From Magnaporthiopsis rhizophila (lineage: Eukaryota > Ascomycota > Sordariomycetes > Magnaporthales > Magnaporthaceae), in NCBI GenBank assembly GCA_003049465.1, contig PYSS01000028.1, forward strand, positions 7,516 to 71,515: 64,000 bases of DNA. The letters run 5' to 3'. A program made the translations under genes and the position numbers. Below the pieces are notes generated by a model. That model saw only the letters and a program-made list of their open reading frames with translations, made no database searches and was not told where the DNA came from. Below, one piece after another: positions 24,101-34,318 of this stretch (position 1 is the first letter of the stretch; the number at the start of each line of letters is the position of its first letter).

Positions 24101-25285
24101 CTGTATGACTGGGCATGCAAACGAGTGACCCCGGTATGGACATGCAATATGTGCCACGCCTGGCTGGCGTGCCTCGACGGCCCCGCCGGCCAGCAGGATG
24201 CTTGCACGGAGAGGCGAGAATCACCTGCCCTAGATATGTAAGACACCAAGTGAACCTTTAGGTACCTGCCCAGGCATGTACCTATGGCACCGTATACGGC
24301 AGCGTCATGCCGAAAGGGCCTCTGACATTTTATCACCCTTGCGTGCGTACAGGAACGGATCCTCAAAGGGTACGCTGAGGTGACATCGTCCGTACATATG
24401 TCCGTCACCACCGTTTCTTTGCCTTGGGCCCCCACCTACCTACCACTTGGGCGTGGAGGAAAAGGAGCGTGGAGAAGAAGGCGTGTGGCTCGTCACGGCA
24501 ACCTATGTTTAAGATGGCGGGGCGCACCGTGATGAAACATGTCGGAGCACAAAATGTATTGTGTGCATACCAATAAGGACAATCCGCCACAATGCCACAG
24601 CCAAGACTTTTTTTCATGAACCCCCGTCATCTCCGGTGTCCAGTTATGGTAGGCACAACGAGCGGCCGTCTTTGTCCGCCCTCGCCAGCCGCTGACAGAT
24701 TCATTGCAAAGACGAAGGCGCGCAAGGGTTGCGGTCGTTATAGACCACGCCGGCCGGAGCGATTCCCCACCTGGGAAACTAAACGGGGCTGTTAAACTCT
24801 CCCAGCCATGCGGGTGGGATCAAGTTGTTTCCGAGTGAATGAGAAGAGACCCTTGGGATGAAGCCCTCCCCCGGACACGCCGTTCGGATCACCATACGGT
24901 GCGGGTCGCTTGCCGCAACCATGGAAGCTTGGTCCACCCTCCACTCTTTACCCAGCCGCTTTGCTGTTGTTCCAAGCAAAGAAGGAACTTTGTGGCGTGC
25001 GTGGCTAACGAGCACTGGCAAGGGATTCCAATCTTAGTTATGTAGCCCTGGCTAGGTAGCCAATCCAAAAGGACGCAGATCGAAGGATGCGCCCGGCTGT
25101 CATGGCTCTCTTTCGTCATTTCCGACATGCCTTTGATCAAGCTCCCTACCAACCTACCAAATCAATCTCTGCATAGTCTAATTCCTTCCCGAGGCCTTGG
25201 TGCCTTTTTTTCTGGCGTCATGATCTGGTCTACCACCTGGTTTCTCACGCAACTTGCTCTTGTTGTGACTCTTGGTCGTCAGACG

Positions 25286-25286
<1 letters not shown>

Positions 25287-25322
<36 letters not shown>
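25287..25322. repeat. (GGCT)9 tetranucleotide microsatellite
   Basis: Nine perfect tandem GGCT units followed by a degenerate GGCC lie in the gene-poor region. It is a simple-sequence locus and is likely length-polymorphic. Confidence 0.9.
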
Positions 25323-25326
<4 letters not shown>

Positions 25327-26333
25327 GTCCCGCATGACAAGTCAGGGGCCGCAAACGAAATTGCCCATTGTTGTGCATTTGTGTTTCTGCATTTGCACTA
25401 AACTCCTTCCATCAGACGGACGGGGGGGCACGAGCGGGGATCTGGACGGGCGTGCCTCTCGATCGTGATAGGCGGCTGAGAGGGCGACGGGAGTGCTAGA
25501 ACCAATCCCGTCTGGCGGGCTCATGGTGCAACGAAGGGACGCCCGGTTTTTGGAAGCCTTCCAGAAGGCTTCTGGAAGGTGGTGGTGGAAACGCGTGCTG
25601 GCTGGGGCTTGGCTCGAGGAACCTCTCCACACCTCCTTCATTCTCGCATCGCACCCTTGCAGCCTTGCAAACAACCATGGCGGGACGGCCTTCGACGCGC
25701 GCTCAATCCCCTGAGCAGGGGCCCCAGTCGGACAGGGGCAGTCGGGGCTCGCCAGAAGGACCCAAACACGGACGTGGAAATGCAGAAAATGGAGCCCCGT
25801 GCAAGATTAGGACATGGGAAAGCCCTGGACGGACCGAGACCGCCGCCGCCGCTGCTGCTCGTTTGTTTCTTCCGTCGTGAGCAGACGTGCATGAATGTGC
25901 ATTCTGAGATGTGCCCGTGCCTTGGTCGTTCGCCCTGGTGTCATCGCTTCTTTGCCCGGCGCCAACTCAATCCGTCTTTGGTTAACGCTGACTGAGTGGT
26001 AGCATGGCCTTGCGTTAGTCTGAGATCTCGCCTCTAAAACAAAAACAAAGCCACGTTGCTTTCGTAGTGATACATGAGGTTTACTACCTTGGCAAGGTAT
26101 TAATCTGTCTGTTAGTCGTTTATCATCCCGTCGCGTCTCATGCATCCAGTGTCGTGCCACCTCGGCTTCTACCCCTGATCGGGCATTGGCTCAGCTGGCT
26201 GGTCAGGTCAGCGTGGCTCTCCGCAAAACACGCACCCGGTTGTTGCACCGCCTGACATTAGCCCGAAAAATGCCTGCATGTATCGTGACCGCGAATGCGT
26301 GAACGAATACAAGTTGTCTGTCGTATGTAGACG

Positions 26334-26356
26334 CACACACACACACACACACACAC
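26334..26356. repeat. (CA)n microsatellite
   Basis: About eleven CA dinucleotides in the gene-poor region upstream of the C2H2 factor. Confidence 0.85.
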
Positions 26357-28449
26357 CCTTGTCAGAAATGGAAGCTTCGAAATGGTCTTCGGTGCATAAT
26401 TCGGGAGGGGCCCATACAACGGGAGATCCTTATGCGGAGCCACCTCCGACTCCTACCTTGTTTGCCTGACCCGTGCGCATTTTTCAATTTGCTGTACTTT
26501 TTTTTTGGTCTTGTTTCTCTGTTTTTATTTTCGTTCCTAATTAACTGCTCTTTTTTTTTCCCAAAGTCGGGCATGCACTAGTAGGTTCCCTTCGCCCGCG
26601 CCCCCCCAGGCAGCAGATATAGCAATTGCCGTTCCCCCGCGGCCGTGCGTTTGGAATAAGCCCGGTTTGCAACCGAGTGCAACATTGGAGGAGAGGGCAG
26701 TGTTGCATTCACCAAGCAGACTGGGACTCTCGCGCATCCGTTACATTTCCAGCCTTGGTGTCCACGTCAATGTGTTGGTGGCGGTGGCGGCGGATGAGCT
26801 TAGGCCCAAACGTTTGTTTGGCCACAGACGGACGGTGGCTTAAACACTTGCTTGCGAACCGTCGAGCGTTTCAAACAGTTGATGGCTGCCGCCACAGTTC
26901 AGGAAGGCAAAACAAAAAACGAAGCATTGATGACGGTTTTGATGTGGGCGGCACGGACGGCTGAAAGTCCAATGAGCCACTGGTTGGGTTGTCAACGCCC
27001 GAGTGCGAGGAGCACCCGATGCCCAAGCCAGACAGCGGTGCGTGCGTTGGTCAGCTGCGAGGCCGTGAGTATTGCGCATGCGCCCAGCGTTGCAGATCTC
27101 ACGAAGACGGAAGGCACGGGCACTCCAATAGCAGCATATTACACACATGTTCGCGTCCCCGCAACTCGTGCCCAGAAGAGCCATGATCAGAGGGCGATCT
27201 TCCAAAATGCTGTCCCCTTTAAGCAGGGCCGGCTGGCCATTCCGCAAGAAAACGATAGTGAGTCCTGCTGTCACGCCCATCAGTATTATGGGCATGTTAA
27301 AAAAGATCGGACCAAGCTTTGTTCGCCGAGCCCGCCGCGGGAACGCCGTGGTCCGTCCGCGGGCTTGGGTGCTCGCTGCTGGCGAACTCATCATCGGCCA
27401 CAAGGGTAGGCGGCGTCAAACTGACCGAAGGAAGGCTCCCATGCTGCAAATCTGCCGAGCCAGCCGGCCCAGCCCCTGGCCCTGACAGCTTTTCCGCATC
27501 TCCTTTTGACTGGACCTCTCACCGACAGCAACAACAAACCCGGTTTGAGGCTCCTTTTGGGTACGTACCCACTCCGCTCCTCTTTTTCTTTTTGCCCTCG
27601 CCATTGTTGGCTGGTGGCCGAGGACTTGGTTGCGCAAGAGTCAAGCAAGACTCAAAGTGGCTGCTCCACTGCACCGCCTCCCGCGGATCACGTCCCGGTG
27701 GCAGCCGGGTGGAGCGGCGTGCTTTGGCTCGAGCGTCAAGCTTGCAGAATGATATTTGGTTCGATAGCATCTGGGATGAAGCATTCAGCATTCACCGCAG
27801 AAAAGAAAAAGCAAGGAGGAAGGAAATGGAAGGACGAGCCTATGGGGCCCGCCGTCGGATTCCTCAGGCGCTGACAGGACCAGACACAAAGTTCTAACCC
27901 GCAGCATAAACAGCCAATATCTCGCGCGCAGGGACACTAAGGTATGGTTGAAACGTGTCTCACGGCGTGGCTGTTCATCTCTCACTTTTTCTTACGCCTC
28001 TCTCCATATCATAAAATCATTCCGTTGGGCTGCCGGCTGTAAAAAGAACGGCCTGAGCTTTCCCCGTGCATGCAGACACACACGATCCACAAAACACGTC
28101 TCTCGTTCAGTGAACTGCAGGTCAAGGTGAGAGCGCTCCTAATTGCCCGAGGCGGGCGAGTGGGCGGCTACCGCGACGATCCGACGTCGGGGGATTCCCT
28201 GGCGAAATGCTCGTGTATCCAAGGGCGTGGGACCAGACCGCCCAATCGGCGCGGCCGGCAAGTTAATGAAAAGAGATCCTAAATGAACTCTGAGCCTGGA
28301 GGTGAAGAATATTTCTTTTTCGTCGAGGCCTCCAATTTCAAATGCGGGCCGATTCTACCTGATTTGCAACGACAATGACGCGTGTTGCAAAGAAAAGCAG
28401 GAAACATTTACGGCGTTATGCCGGGCCCGCTCAGTCTCCGTATCCAAGT

Positions 28450-29910
28450 TCAGACTTTGTAGAAGCAGAAACCGACGTAGAAGTTGGCAGCCTCCAACTC
28501 CTCATCGCTGACCAGCAGCTCGCCATTCTGCCTGCTCCTCACTCCCATCCGCTCGCTGAGCGGCCCGAGGACGCGGTCGTCCTTCTCGGCCTCCCATATG
28601 TCCCGGAAACACTTGTGGTATTGCAGCTCCAGGTTGTAGTCCTCGGCCAGGGCACGGAATGCCTCCCAGGGGACCACGTACTCGGGCACCTCCTCCACGG
28701 CCTCGTGCAGGAAGAAGTTGTATTTCCACCCGAATGGCGGCCGGAAGATGCCGTCCTCGGGCGTCTTCCCCGGGAACCTGACCCGGTAGATATCGTTGCC
28801 CCACTCGGCAAACCCGGCCGGCTCGCCCTCCTCGAGCTCGCCGTCCTCAGTCTCGTCGGACTTGGCGTGGGGTTTGTCTGCCTCTTCCTCGCCCCAGGCC
28901 TTGGCATCAGCCTTTTTCTTGAGACGCTCGTTGTGCTCGCGCACCTTCTTGGTGATGACGTCTGAGTTGGGGATGCAGCCGAGAAAGCGGCCGCCCTTCT
29001 TCAGCGAGCTCGCCACGTTCTTCAGCATGTTGCGAGCCTTCTGCTCGTTCTCAAAGGCGTAGTGCATGCAGAACATCATGCTGACGATGTCGAAGCCCCG
29101 CTCGCGGTTGTGACCCGATGCGTCGTAGCCGACCTGGCGCACGACTTCGATGTCGCCAATGCTCTCGCCGAAGCAGTCTTTGACGTGGAACCGGGCGTCA
29201 AAGATTCGCGGAGGGGGTCTCCTATGGCCACCGCGCCCGCCTCTGCCTCCACGTCCTCCCCGGCTGGACATTTCGCGGTACCGGTCCCTGGCCTGCTCGA
29301 TGCTGACATCGGCAGGGTCCAGTCCCACGTACAAGTCGACGGATTGCGGGGCCTGCTGCCACTTCCCAAGGTCTCCGCCTTTTCCGCAACCGATGTCGAG
29401 AACTAGCAGGCTATGCCCGCCGCCGCCGCCGGGCTGGAAGTCCTCGTCGGGTGAGAACTTCTGGATGATGCAGCTCTTGATCCAATTGTTAAACGAGCGG
29501 AGGCCCTTGATGCGGCTGTCGGTCTTGCGCCATTCTCGGCCGCGCTCGGGGACGGCGTTGTAGTGCGAGCGAACGACGTCGTTGATGCGATTGCGCTCTT
29601 CCTCGGCCGCAGCCTGCTCCTTGGCGGCGCGCTCTCGGTCGAGGGCGCGCTGCCGGATTGCCTCGCGCTCGGCGTCTGTGATGCGAGCGCGCTGGCCCGG
29701 TCGCTTTGGCTTACGCGCGGCAGATGCATCGCCGCCGGGCGAGTTGGAACGGTGTCGCTTTTTGGCCGGCTCTAAGGATTTGGCATCGTAGGGCACCGGC
29801 AGCTCCTCATTATTCCTGGACGGCGACTGCGATCGCTTGCGCTTGCTGGCGCCATCGAACTCGTTGGAGTCGCGTCGAGAGCGGCCTTCTCCGCCGTCTC
29901 CGCTTGCCAT
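28450..29910 (-). CDS. abd1: mRNA cap guanine-N7 methyltransferase
   Basis: Nuclear enzyme that methylates N7 of the cap guanine on nascent RNA polymerase II transcripts using S-adenosylmethionine. Single exon, 486 residues. Residues 1-110 are a charged, basic tail with RKPKRPGQRAR. Conserved elements are VVRSHYNAVPERGREWRKTD, LRSFNNWIKSCII, the SAM-binding motif LLVLDIGCGKGGDLGKW at about 168-184, and FDIVSMMFCMHYAFE at about 273-286. GRFLGCIPNSDVI follows, then FGWKYNFFLHEAVEEVPEYV near the cap pocket. The C-terminus ends NFYVGFCFYKV. Two lineage-specific insertions stand out: an RGG-type stretch (about 217-229) between the first Rossmann elements and an acidic loop (EEEADKPHAKSDETEDGE). 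Catalytic and SAM motifs are intact. It is divergently paired with the Rpn7 gene. Confidence 0.96.
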   Translation of the reverse strand: MASGDGGEGRSRRDSNEFDGASKRKRSQSPSRNNEELPVPYDAKSLEPAKKRHRSNSPGGDASAARKPKRPGQRARITDAEREAIRQRALDRERAAKEQAAAEEERNRINDVVRSHYNAVPERGREWRKTDSRIKGLRSFNNWIKSCIIQKFSPDEDFQPGGGGGHSLLVLDIGCGKGGDLGKWQQAPQSVDLYVGLDPADVSIEQARDRYREMSSRGGRGGRGGRGGHRRPPPRIFDARFHVKDCFGESIGDIEVVRQVGYDASGHNRERGFDIVSMMFCMHYAFENEQKARNMLKNVASSLKKGGRFLGCIPNSDVITKKVREHNERLKKKADAKAWGEEEADKPHAKSDETEDGELEEGEPAGFAEWGNDIYRVRFPGKTPEDGIFRPPFGWKYNFFLHEAVEEVPEYVVPWEAFRALAEDYNLELQYHKCFRDIWEAEKDDRVLGPLSERMGVRSRQNGELLVSDEELEAANFYVGFCFYKV

Positions 29911-30459
29911 TTTCGGCAGGTTTCGGGTTGTTGTTGAGTGAAGAGGCAGAGTAGAGTGTGATTTGTGTCTTGTGTGAGGAGACCGGTGATCTCTGGGAAA
30001 TAGTAGTCGATTATTTCGGGATAAGGCGAGGTAAATAAGAGGTAGATTTCTTCTTTGTCAATGGTCTGGCGGTTGGTCGTCTTTTGTCTGTTGCTCGTTT
30101 CGGCGTGGGCTGGCTGGCTTGAAGACAGCAAGCTCGAGCCTGACCTGAAGCAATCCGATCCGGGCGGGGCGGTCGAGAGTCAGTCCGATTATGTAAGGCC
30201 CTCAGCCTCTGAGTCGTTGGCCCCTGCGTCGCTTCTGCTTCGTCAGGCGTTGACGCGCGAGCCTCTTGCCGCCTGTTTTTGCGGGTGGACCGCCACTTCC
30301 TAGCATCACAAGTGGAGGTGCGTGTCGACAGGGCGAATTCGAGCTCCAGCCTTCTCGCCATCGATTGGACTCCCTCATTCCGTCACCAGAGGGAGTAGAA
30401 CCACCACCACCCAACACTTGGCCAGCGCTCGCTCCCGCGGCCGCACCGACACAACAAAA
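29911..30459. promoter_or_regulatory. Divergent promoter, cap methyltransferase / Rpn7
   Basis: A 549-bp spacer between two head-to-head start codons carries both promoters and leaders. The cap methyltransferase side is AT-richer with TTTCTTC tracts; the Rpn7 leader ends CACAACAAAA before the ATG. No coding content and no specific factor site can be claimed. Confidence 0.6.
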
Positions 30460-32136
30460 ATGGGGTCCGATCCGCAGTACGCAAAATGGCCGCTGTTGCC
30501 GCTCGCGCAGCATGTCTTCACCCTCACCAACTCGTACGCCGGCCAGGCTGCCCAGCAGGCGGCGGCCAAGAGCTTGCAGGACGCCATCGCCGAGCACAAG
30601 ATGGCCCCTCTATACCGACACCTGGCCCACCCCATCGAGGGCATCCTCAACGTCGCCGGAGAGGGCGGTGCGAGCGGGCCCGGCAAGCCGCTGAGCCGGA
30701 AGTCGAGCGGCGTCGGCATGATCTCCACCAGCCGCCCGGCCGCGGGGAGCATGACCCTGCCCTGGGACGAGGGCCTCTACCAGAAGCTCAAGCAGGACAA
30801 CGATGCCGAGCTGGAGGGCTTCCAGAAGGAGGAAGACGAGGCCGTTGAGAAGGCGGGCGAGACCGAGATCCAGGCGGCGAGGGGCAAGAGGGCTGACTTC
30901 TGGGCCAGGGTTGGCGACAAGGTACGAACGTCACGATCTGCCGGATGGCTTCTCTTTTCCATCTTCATCCTTGTTTCCCCTCACCACACACCCTGGGATG
31001 TATGCACGCTTACACGGCCCCAACCACACCTTTAGGAGAAAGCTATTGCGGCGTACGAGCTCGTGTTCGAGAACACGGGCGTCCTGGGCACCAAGATCGA
31101 CCTCGTGCTGGCTATAATCCGCATGGGGCTCTTCTACGGCGACAAGCAGCTCGTCAAGAAGCAGGTCGAGAGGGCCAAGACGCTGGTCGAGTCGGGCGGC
31201 GACTGGGACCGGCGCAACCGGCTCAAGGCCTACGAGGGCCTGCACCTGCTGACTGTGCGCTCTTACAACCTTGGGGCGCCGCTGCTGCTCGACAGTCTCT
31301 CGACGTTCACATCGTACGAGTTGTGCACTTACAGCAACCTGGTTGTCTACTCGGTCCTTGCTGGTTCTGTCAGCCTTAAGCGCGTTGACTTCAAGTCCAA
31401 GGTCGTTGATGCCCCCGAGATCAAGGCCATTTTGGGCGACGGTGAGGACAAGCTGTTGGCGCTGACGGGTGCCCTGTCTGCCGGTCCGGGCGCCGACGCC
31501 GAGATGGGCGACCCCTCGGCCTTGGCCGAGGGTGTTGCGGCTCCGAGCAAGGCGGCCGTCGTCAACCTAACAACGCTGGGCGCCGGGTCTGAGCAGCCCG
31601 ACGCCGAGACCACGGTCGACTTCTCGCCGCTGGCCCAGCTCGTTAGCAGCTTGTACACGGGCAACTACAAGATGTTCTTCCAGGCCCTGGCCCTGGTCGA
31701 AGAGCAGTTCCTCACTCAGGATCGCTACTTGCATGAGCACAAGAACTGGTTTGTTCGCGAGATGCGCCTGCGCGCCTACCAGCAGCTGCTCCAGAGCTAC
31801 CGCGTCGTCGGCCTCGAGAGCATGGCCAACGACTTTGGCGTCACTGTCGAGTTTCTGGACCGGTACGTGTAATTTGCTTGTTCTGCGGTGGCCCCATGTT
31901 CTGCTACTCTCGCTGACAGCTTTTCTGCCTCTCACAGTGATCTCGCCAAGTTCATCGCCGCTGGCCGCATCCCGTGCACGATTGACAGGGTGACGGGCAA
32001 GGGCATAATCGAGACCAACCGCCCAGACGACAAGAACAAGCAGTACCAGGACGTCGTGCGGCAGGGTGATCAGCTTATTACTAAGCTGCAGAAATACGGC
32101 CAGGCTGTGAGGTTGAGGGGAAGCGAGAGGGCGTGA
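30460..32136 (+). CDS. rpn7: 26S proteasome regulatory particle lid subunit Rpn7
   Basis: Structural subunit of the 19S lid, contacting Rpn3 and Rpn6 and supporting ubiquitin-dependent proteolysis in nucleus and cytoplasm. Exons 30460-30921, 31036-31862 and 31938-32136 give 495 residues, longer than yeast because of Gly/Ser/Ala-rich inserts around residues 70-95 and 335-385. The start gives MGSDPQYAKWPLLPLAQHVF, matching the family beginning. The helical repeats include AIAAYELVFENTGVLGTKID, MGLFYGDKQLVKKQVERAK and DWDRRNRLKAYEGLH. The C-terminal PCI domain contains SLYTGNYKMFFQALA, RYLHEHKNWFVREMRLRAY and YRVVGLESMANDFGVTVEFL. Exon 3 finishes it with DLAKFIAAGRIPCTIDRV and IIETNRPDDKNKQYQDVVRQ. 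All intron phases agree. It converges with the alanine aminotransferase gene. Confidence 0.96.
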
Positions 32137-32769
32137 GGCAGGTCTTGGTACAGGTATCATACAGACCTACAACTGCCTGTCCATAGACTCGCTTGGAATA
32201 ATTCTTCATGATGGACAAGAGGATAGAAAAAAAAGTATAATGCCTCGGATTCTGACCCATTTATGCCGGCCAGTCAAGTAGATCTAAGCCCGCCAAGGTC
32301 GGGGGAAAGCGCAGCAGAGCACGCTTGGTGCTTTCATGTTTTGCTGTATTGCCGAGGTCAAGTATCCATCGTCCGGGCTGGCCGAATAGACGATACGATA
32401 CATGAAGCCGGCGGCGGACACGGACGGCTCTGCGGGGTTCGGGGAAGTATGATATGATGCATACCAGGCTAGATAGGTAGACCAAACTTCAAACAATCAC
32501 GCGAGGATCTTTTCCGCTTTCGGCTGGGTGCACACTTGTTGGCTTGTGATGATTGAAAATTGTGGTTTTACGCGTTGTCTATGTGAACGCTCTATAGAAG
32601 CACTATCATCTAGGGTGCCTAGGTACTAGGAGTTTTGGACCAAGATGGCGGGTTATTTCCCGGGCAGCCGCTTCATTCCGTCTGTCAAAATGGCGCGTGA
32701 CTGGTGATAATTTTGCGAAAAAGATCAAGGAGGGAAATTAAAAGACAAGGAAAAAAGACCAGACCCCAT
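32137..32769. other. Shared 3' region of convergent Rpn7 and alanine aminotransferase genes
   Basis: A 633-bp spacer with both 3' UTRs. It is moderately AT-rich near both stop codons and carries a CCTAGGTAC motif at about 32618. Small open frames are not recognised. Confidence 0.55.
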
Positions 32770-34318
32770 TCACCTGTACTTGTCCATAAACTCCTTGTGG
32801 AACTTGACGATGCCGTCAACCCACTCGGTGCCCGGGGCGAGGAAGGTGGTGCGCAGGTGCAGGGTGCCGGGCTTCTGGCCGAAGCCGGAGCCGGGGACGA
32901 CGCAGACGCCCGTGGCCTCGAGCAGGCGCATGCAGTAGAACTCGTCCGGGGTGCGGCCCTCCTTCTCGGCGGCCTCGACGGCGCCGGCGGGGACGCGGAT
33001 TGTGGGGAAGAGGTACATGCTGCCCTGCGGGGTGCCGCACTCGACGCCCTCCATGCGGGCAAAGGCCTTGTGCAGGGCCGTGGCGCGCTGCTTGAGCCCC
33101 TCGAAGATGCCGTCGTACTCGGCCCGGTAGAGCTCGTAGCTCGGCTCGCCCTCTTTGGGCGGGTTGACCATGAGCTCGACCAGGCACTGGCCGATGACGG
33201 GGGCGCACAGGGTGATGGAGACGAACTTGTAGATCTCGGCCTGCACCTTGGGGTCGAAGCCGACGAGCTCAAAGTAGCCGCCGCGGTGGCCGCACTCGCC
33301 TACCATGCCCTTGGAGACCGAGTGCAGCGACGCCAGCTCGACCGAGTCGTACCTGCCCGGGTTCTCCTTTTGCAGCTGCCGCAGCACGCGCTTGAACGAG
33401 TGGAACTTGCCCACAAAGACGTTAGTCTGGTAGACCTCGTCCGCGATGATGACCAGCCTCTCGGCGCGGGCGAACTCGATGACGCCACGCACGTCCTCCT
33501 CGGACAGCGAGGCGCCCGTGGGGTTGCCGGGGTTGATGATGACGATGGCGCGCACGTCGACGCCCTTGGCCTTGGCCTCGTCGTGCGCCGTCTTGACGGT
33601 GCTGATGGTGGTGCCCCAGTCCTTGGACTCGTCCAGGTAGTAGGGCACGCACTTGGCGTTTAGCACCGCCAGGGAGGCGGTGTAGAGGGGGTACTGCGGG
33701 ATGGGGACGAGAACGCCCGAGTTCTCGTTCTCGGTGAGAATGTGCAAGAGCGTGTTGACGCCCGAAGAAGCGCCCGCCGAGAGGTAGATGTCTGCCTCGT
33801 TGGCCGGGAAGCCATCACGCCCTGAGTTTTTCCCGCGTGTTAACAAAACAGAAAACGCAAGTGGGGGCGTTTACTGGAGTACTCAATATGTCGTTTTTTT
33901 CTCAAGACTCACTCTCAAGGAAGTTGGCAATGCTCTGACGGATGGCCGGGACACCATTGCTGGCGCTGTAGGCACCGACGGAACCAGCCTTGCTCAGCAG
34001 CCATTTGGCACGGGCGATGACGTCCGACTTGTAGCCCAGGCTGTTCAAGAGCACGTCCTCATGCTTGAGCAGCACCGGATTCTCCAGCAGGCTCAGGACC
34101 TGGCGGAAGAAGGTGATGGGCTTCTGATCCAGCTGCTGGGGGTTGCCGATGTTGGCCGAGATGACCTCCTTGAAGGGCAGGTCGTTCTCGCCCTTGGCGA
34201 TTTTGGCGCGGTACTCCTCGCTCTTGACGGCGAGTTCGCCCCTCACGGCGTACTTGGCGTCCTTGATGTGAGGGTTGATGTTGTCATAGTTTAGTCTGCG
34301 GGAGGAAGTGGAAGACAT
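32770..34318 (-). CDS. Alanine aminotransferase (PLP-dependent)
   Basis: Interconverts alanine and 2-oxoglutarate with pyruvate and glutamate. Exons 34318-33913 and 33821-32770 give 485 residues from the first ATG (MSSTSSRRLNYDNINPHI). Class I/II aminotransferase features are intact: GAYSASNGVPAIRQSIANFL, IYLSAGASSGVNTLLHIL, VIINPGNPTGASLSEEDVRG, IIADEVYQTNVF, and the Schiff-base lysine in SLHSVSKGMVGECGHRGGY. The C-terminus has PGSGFGQKPGTLHLRTTFL. The splice restores FLERRDGFPANEADIYL. The reading frame stays open about 60 codons upstream of the ATG without another ATG, and that extension is Arg/Ser-rich with a motif like a matrix-processing site, so a mitochondrial isoform from a non-AUG start or an upstream exon is possible. 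Without it the protein would be cytosolic. Confidence 0.95.

Larger units (their letters stand above)
20839..28449. other. 7.6-kb gene-poor region upstream of the C2H2 factor
   Basis: The longest spacer in the window, lying between the 5' end of the C2H2 gene and the 3' end of the cap methyltransferase gene. I read the open frames on both strands (up to about 192 codons, for example 27319-27897 plus and 26840-27403 minus): none shows a recognisable domain, a plausible exon chain or the codon bias of the neighbours. Opposite frames overlap freely, typical of non-coding GC-rich DNA. CpG is not depleted, so it does not look like a RIP-mutated transposon. It holds a (GGCT)9 run, a CA run, two perfect palindromes and clustered TACCT motifs. 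Likely contents are a long promoter, a spliced 5' leader or a non-coding transcript, but none is shown directly. Confidence 0.6.

Noticed and set aside
26840..27409. Overlapping 185- and 187-codon frames on both strands
   Set aside because: Neither shows a domain, exon chain or neighbour-like codon use; overlapping open frames on both strands are expected in GC-rich non-coding DNA.
20839..28449. Degenerate transposon in the large spacer
   Set aside because: No terminal repeats, transposase or reverse-transcriptase remnants, and no AT-rich RIP signature.
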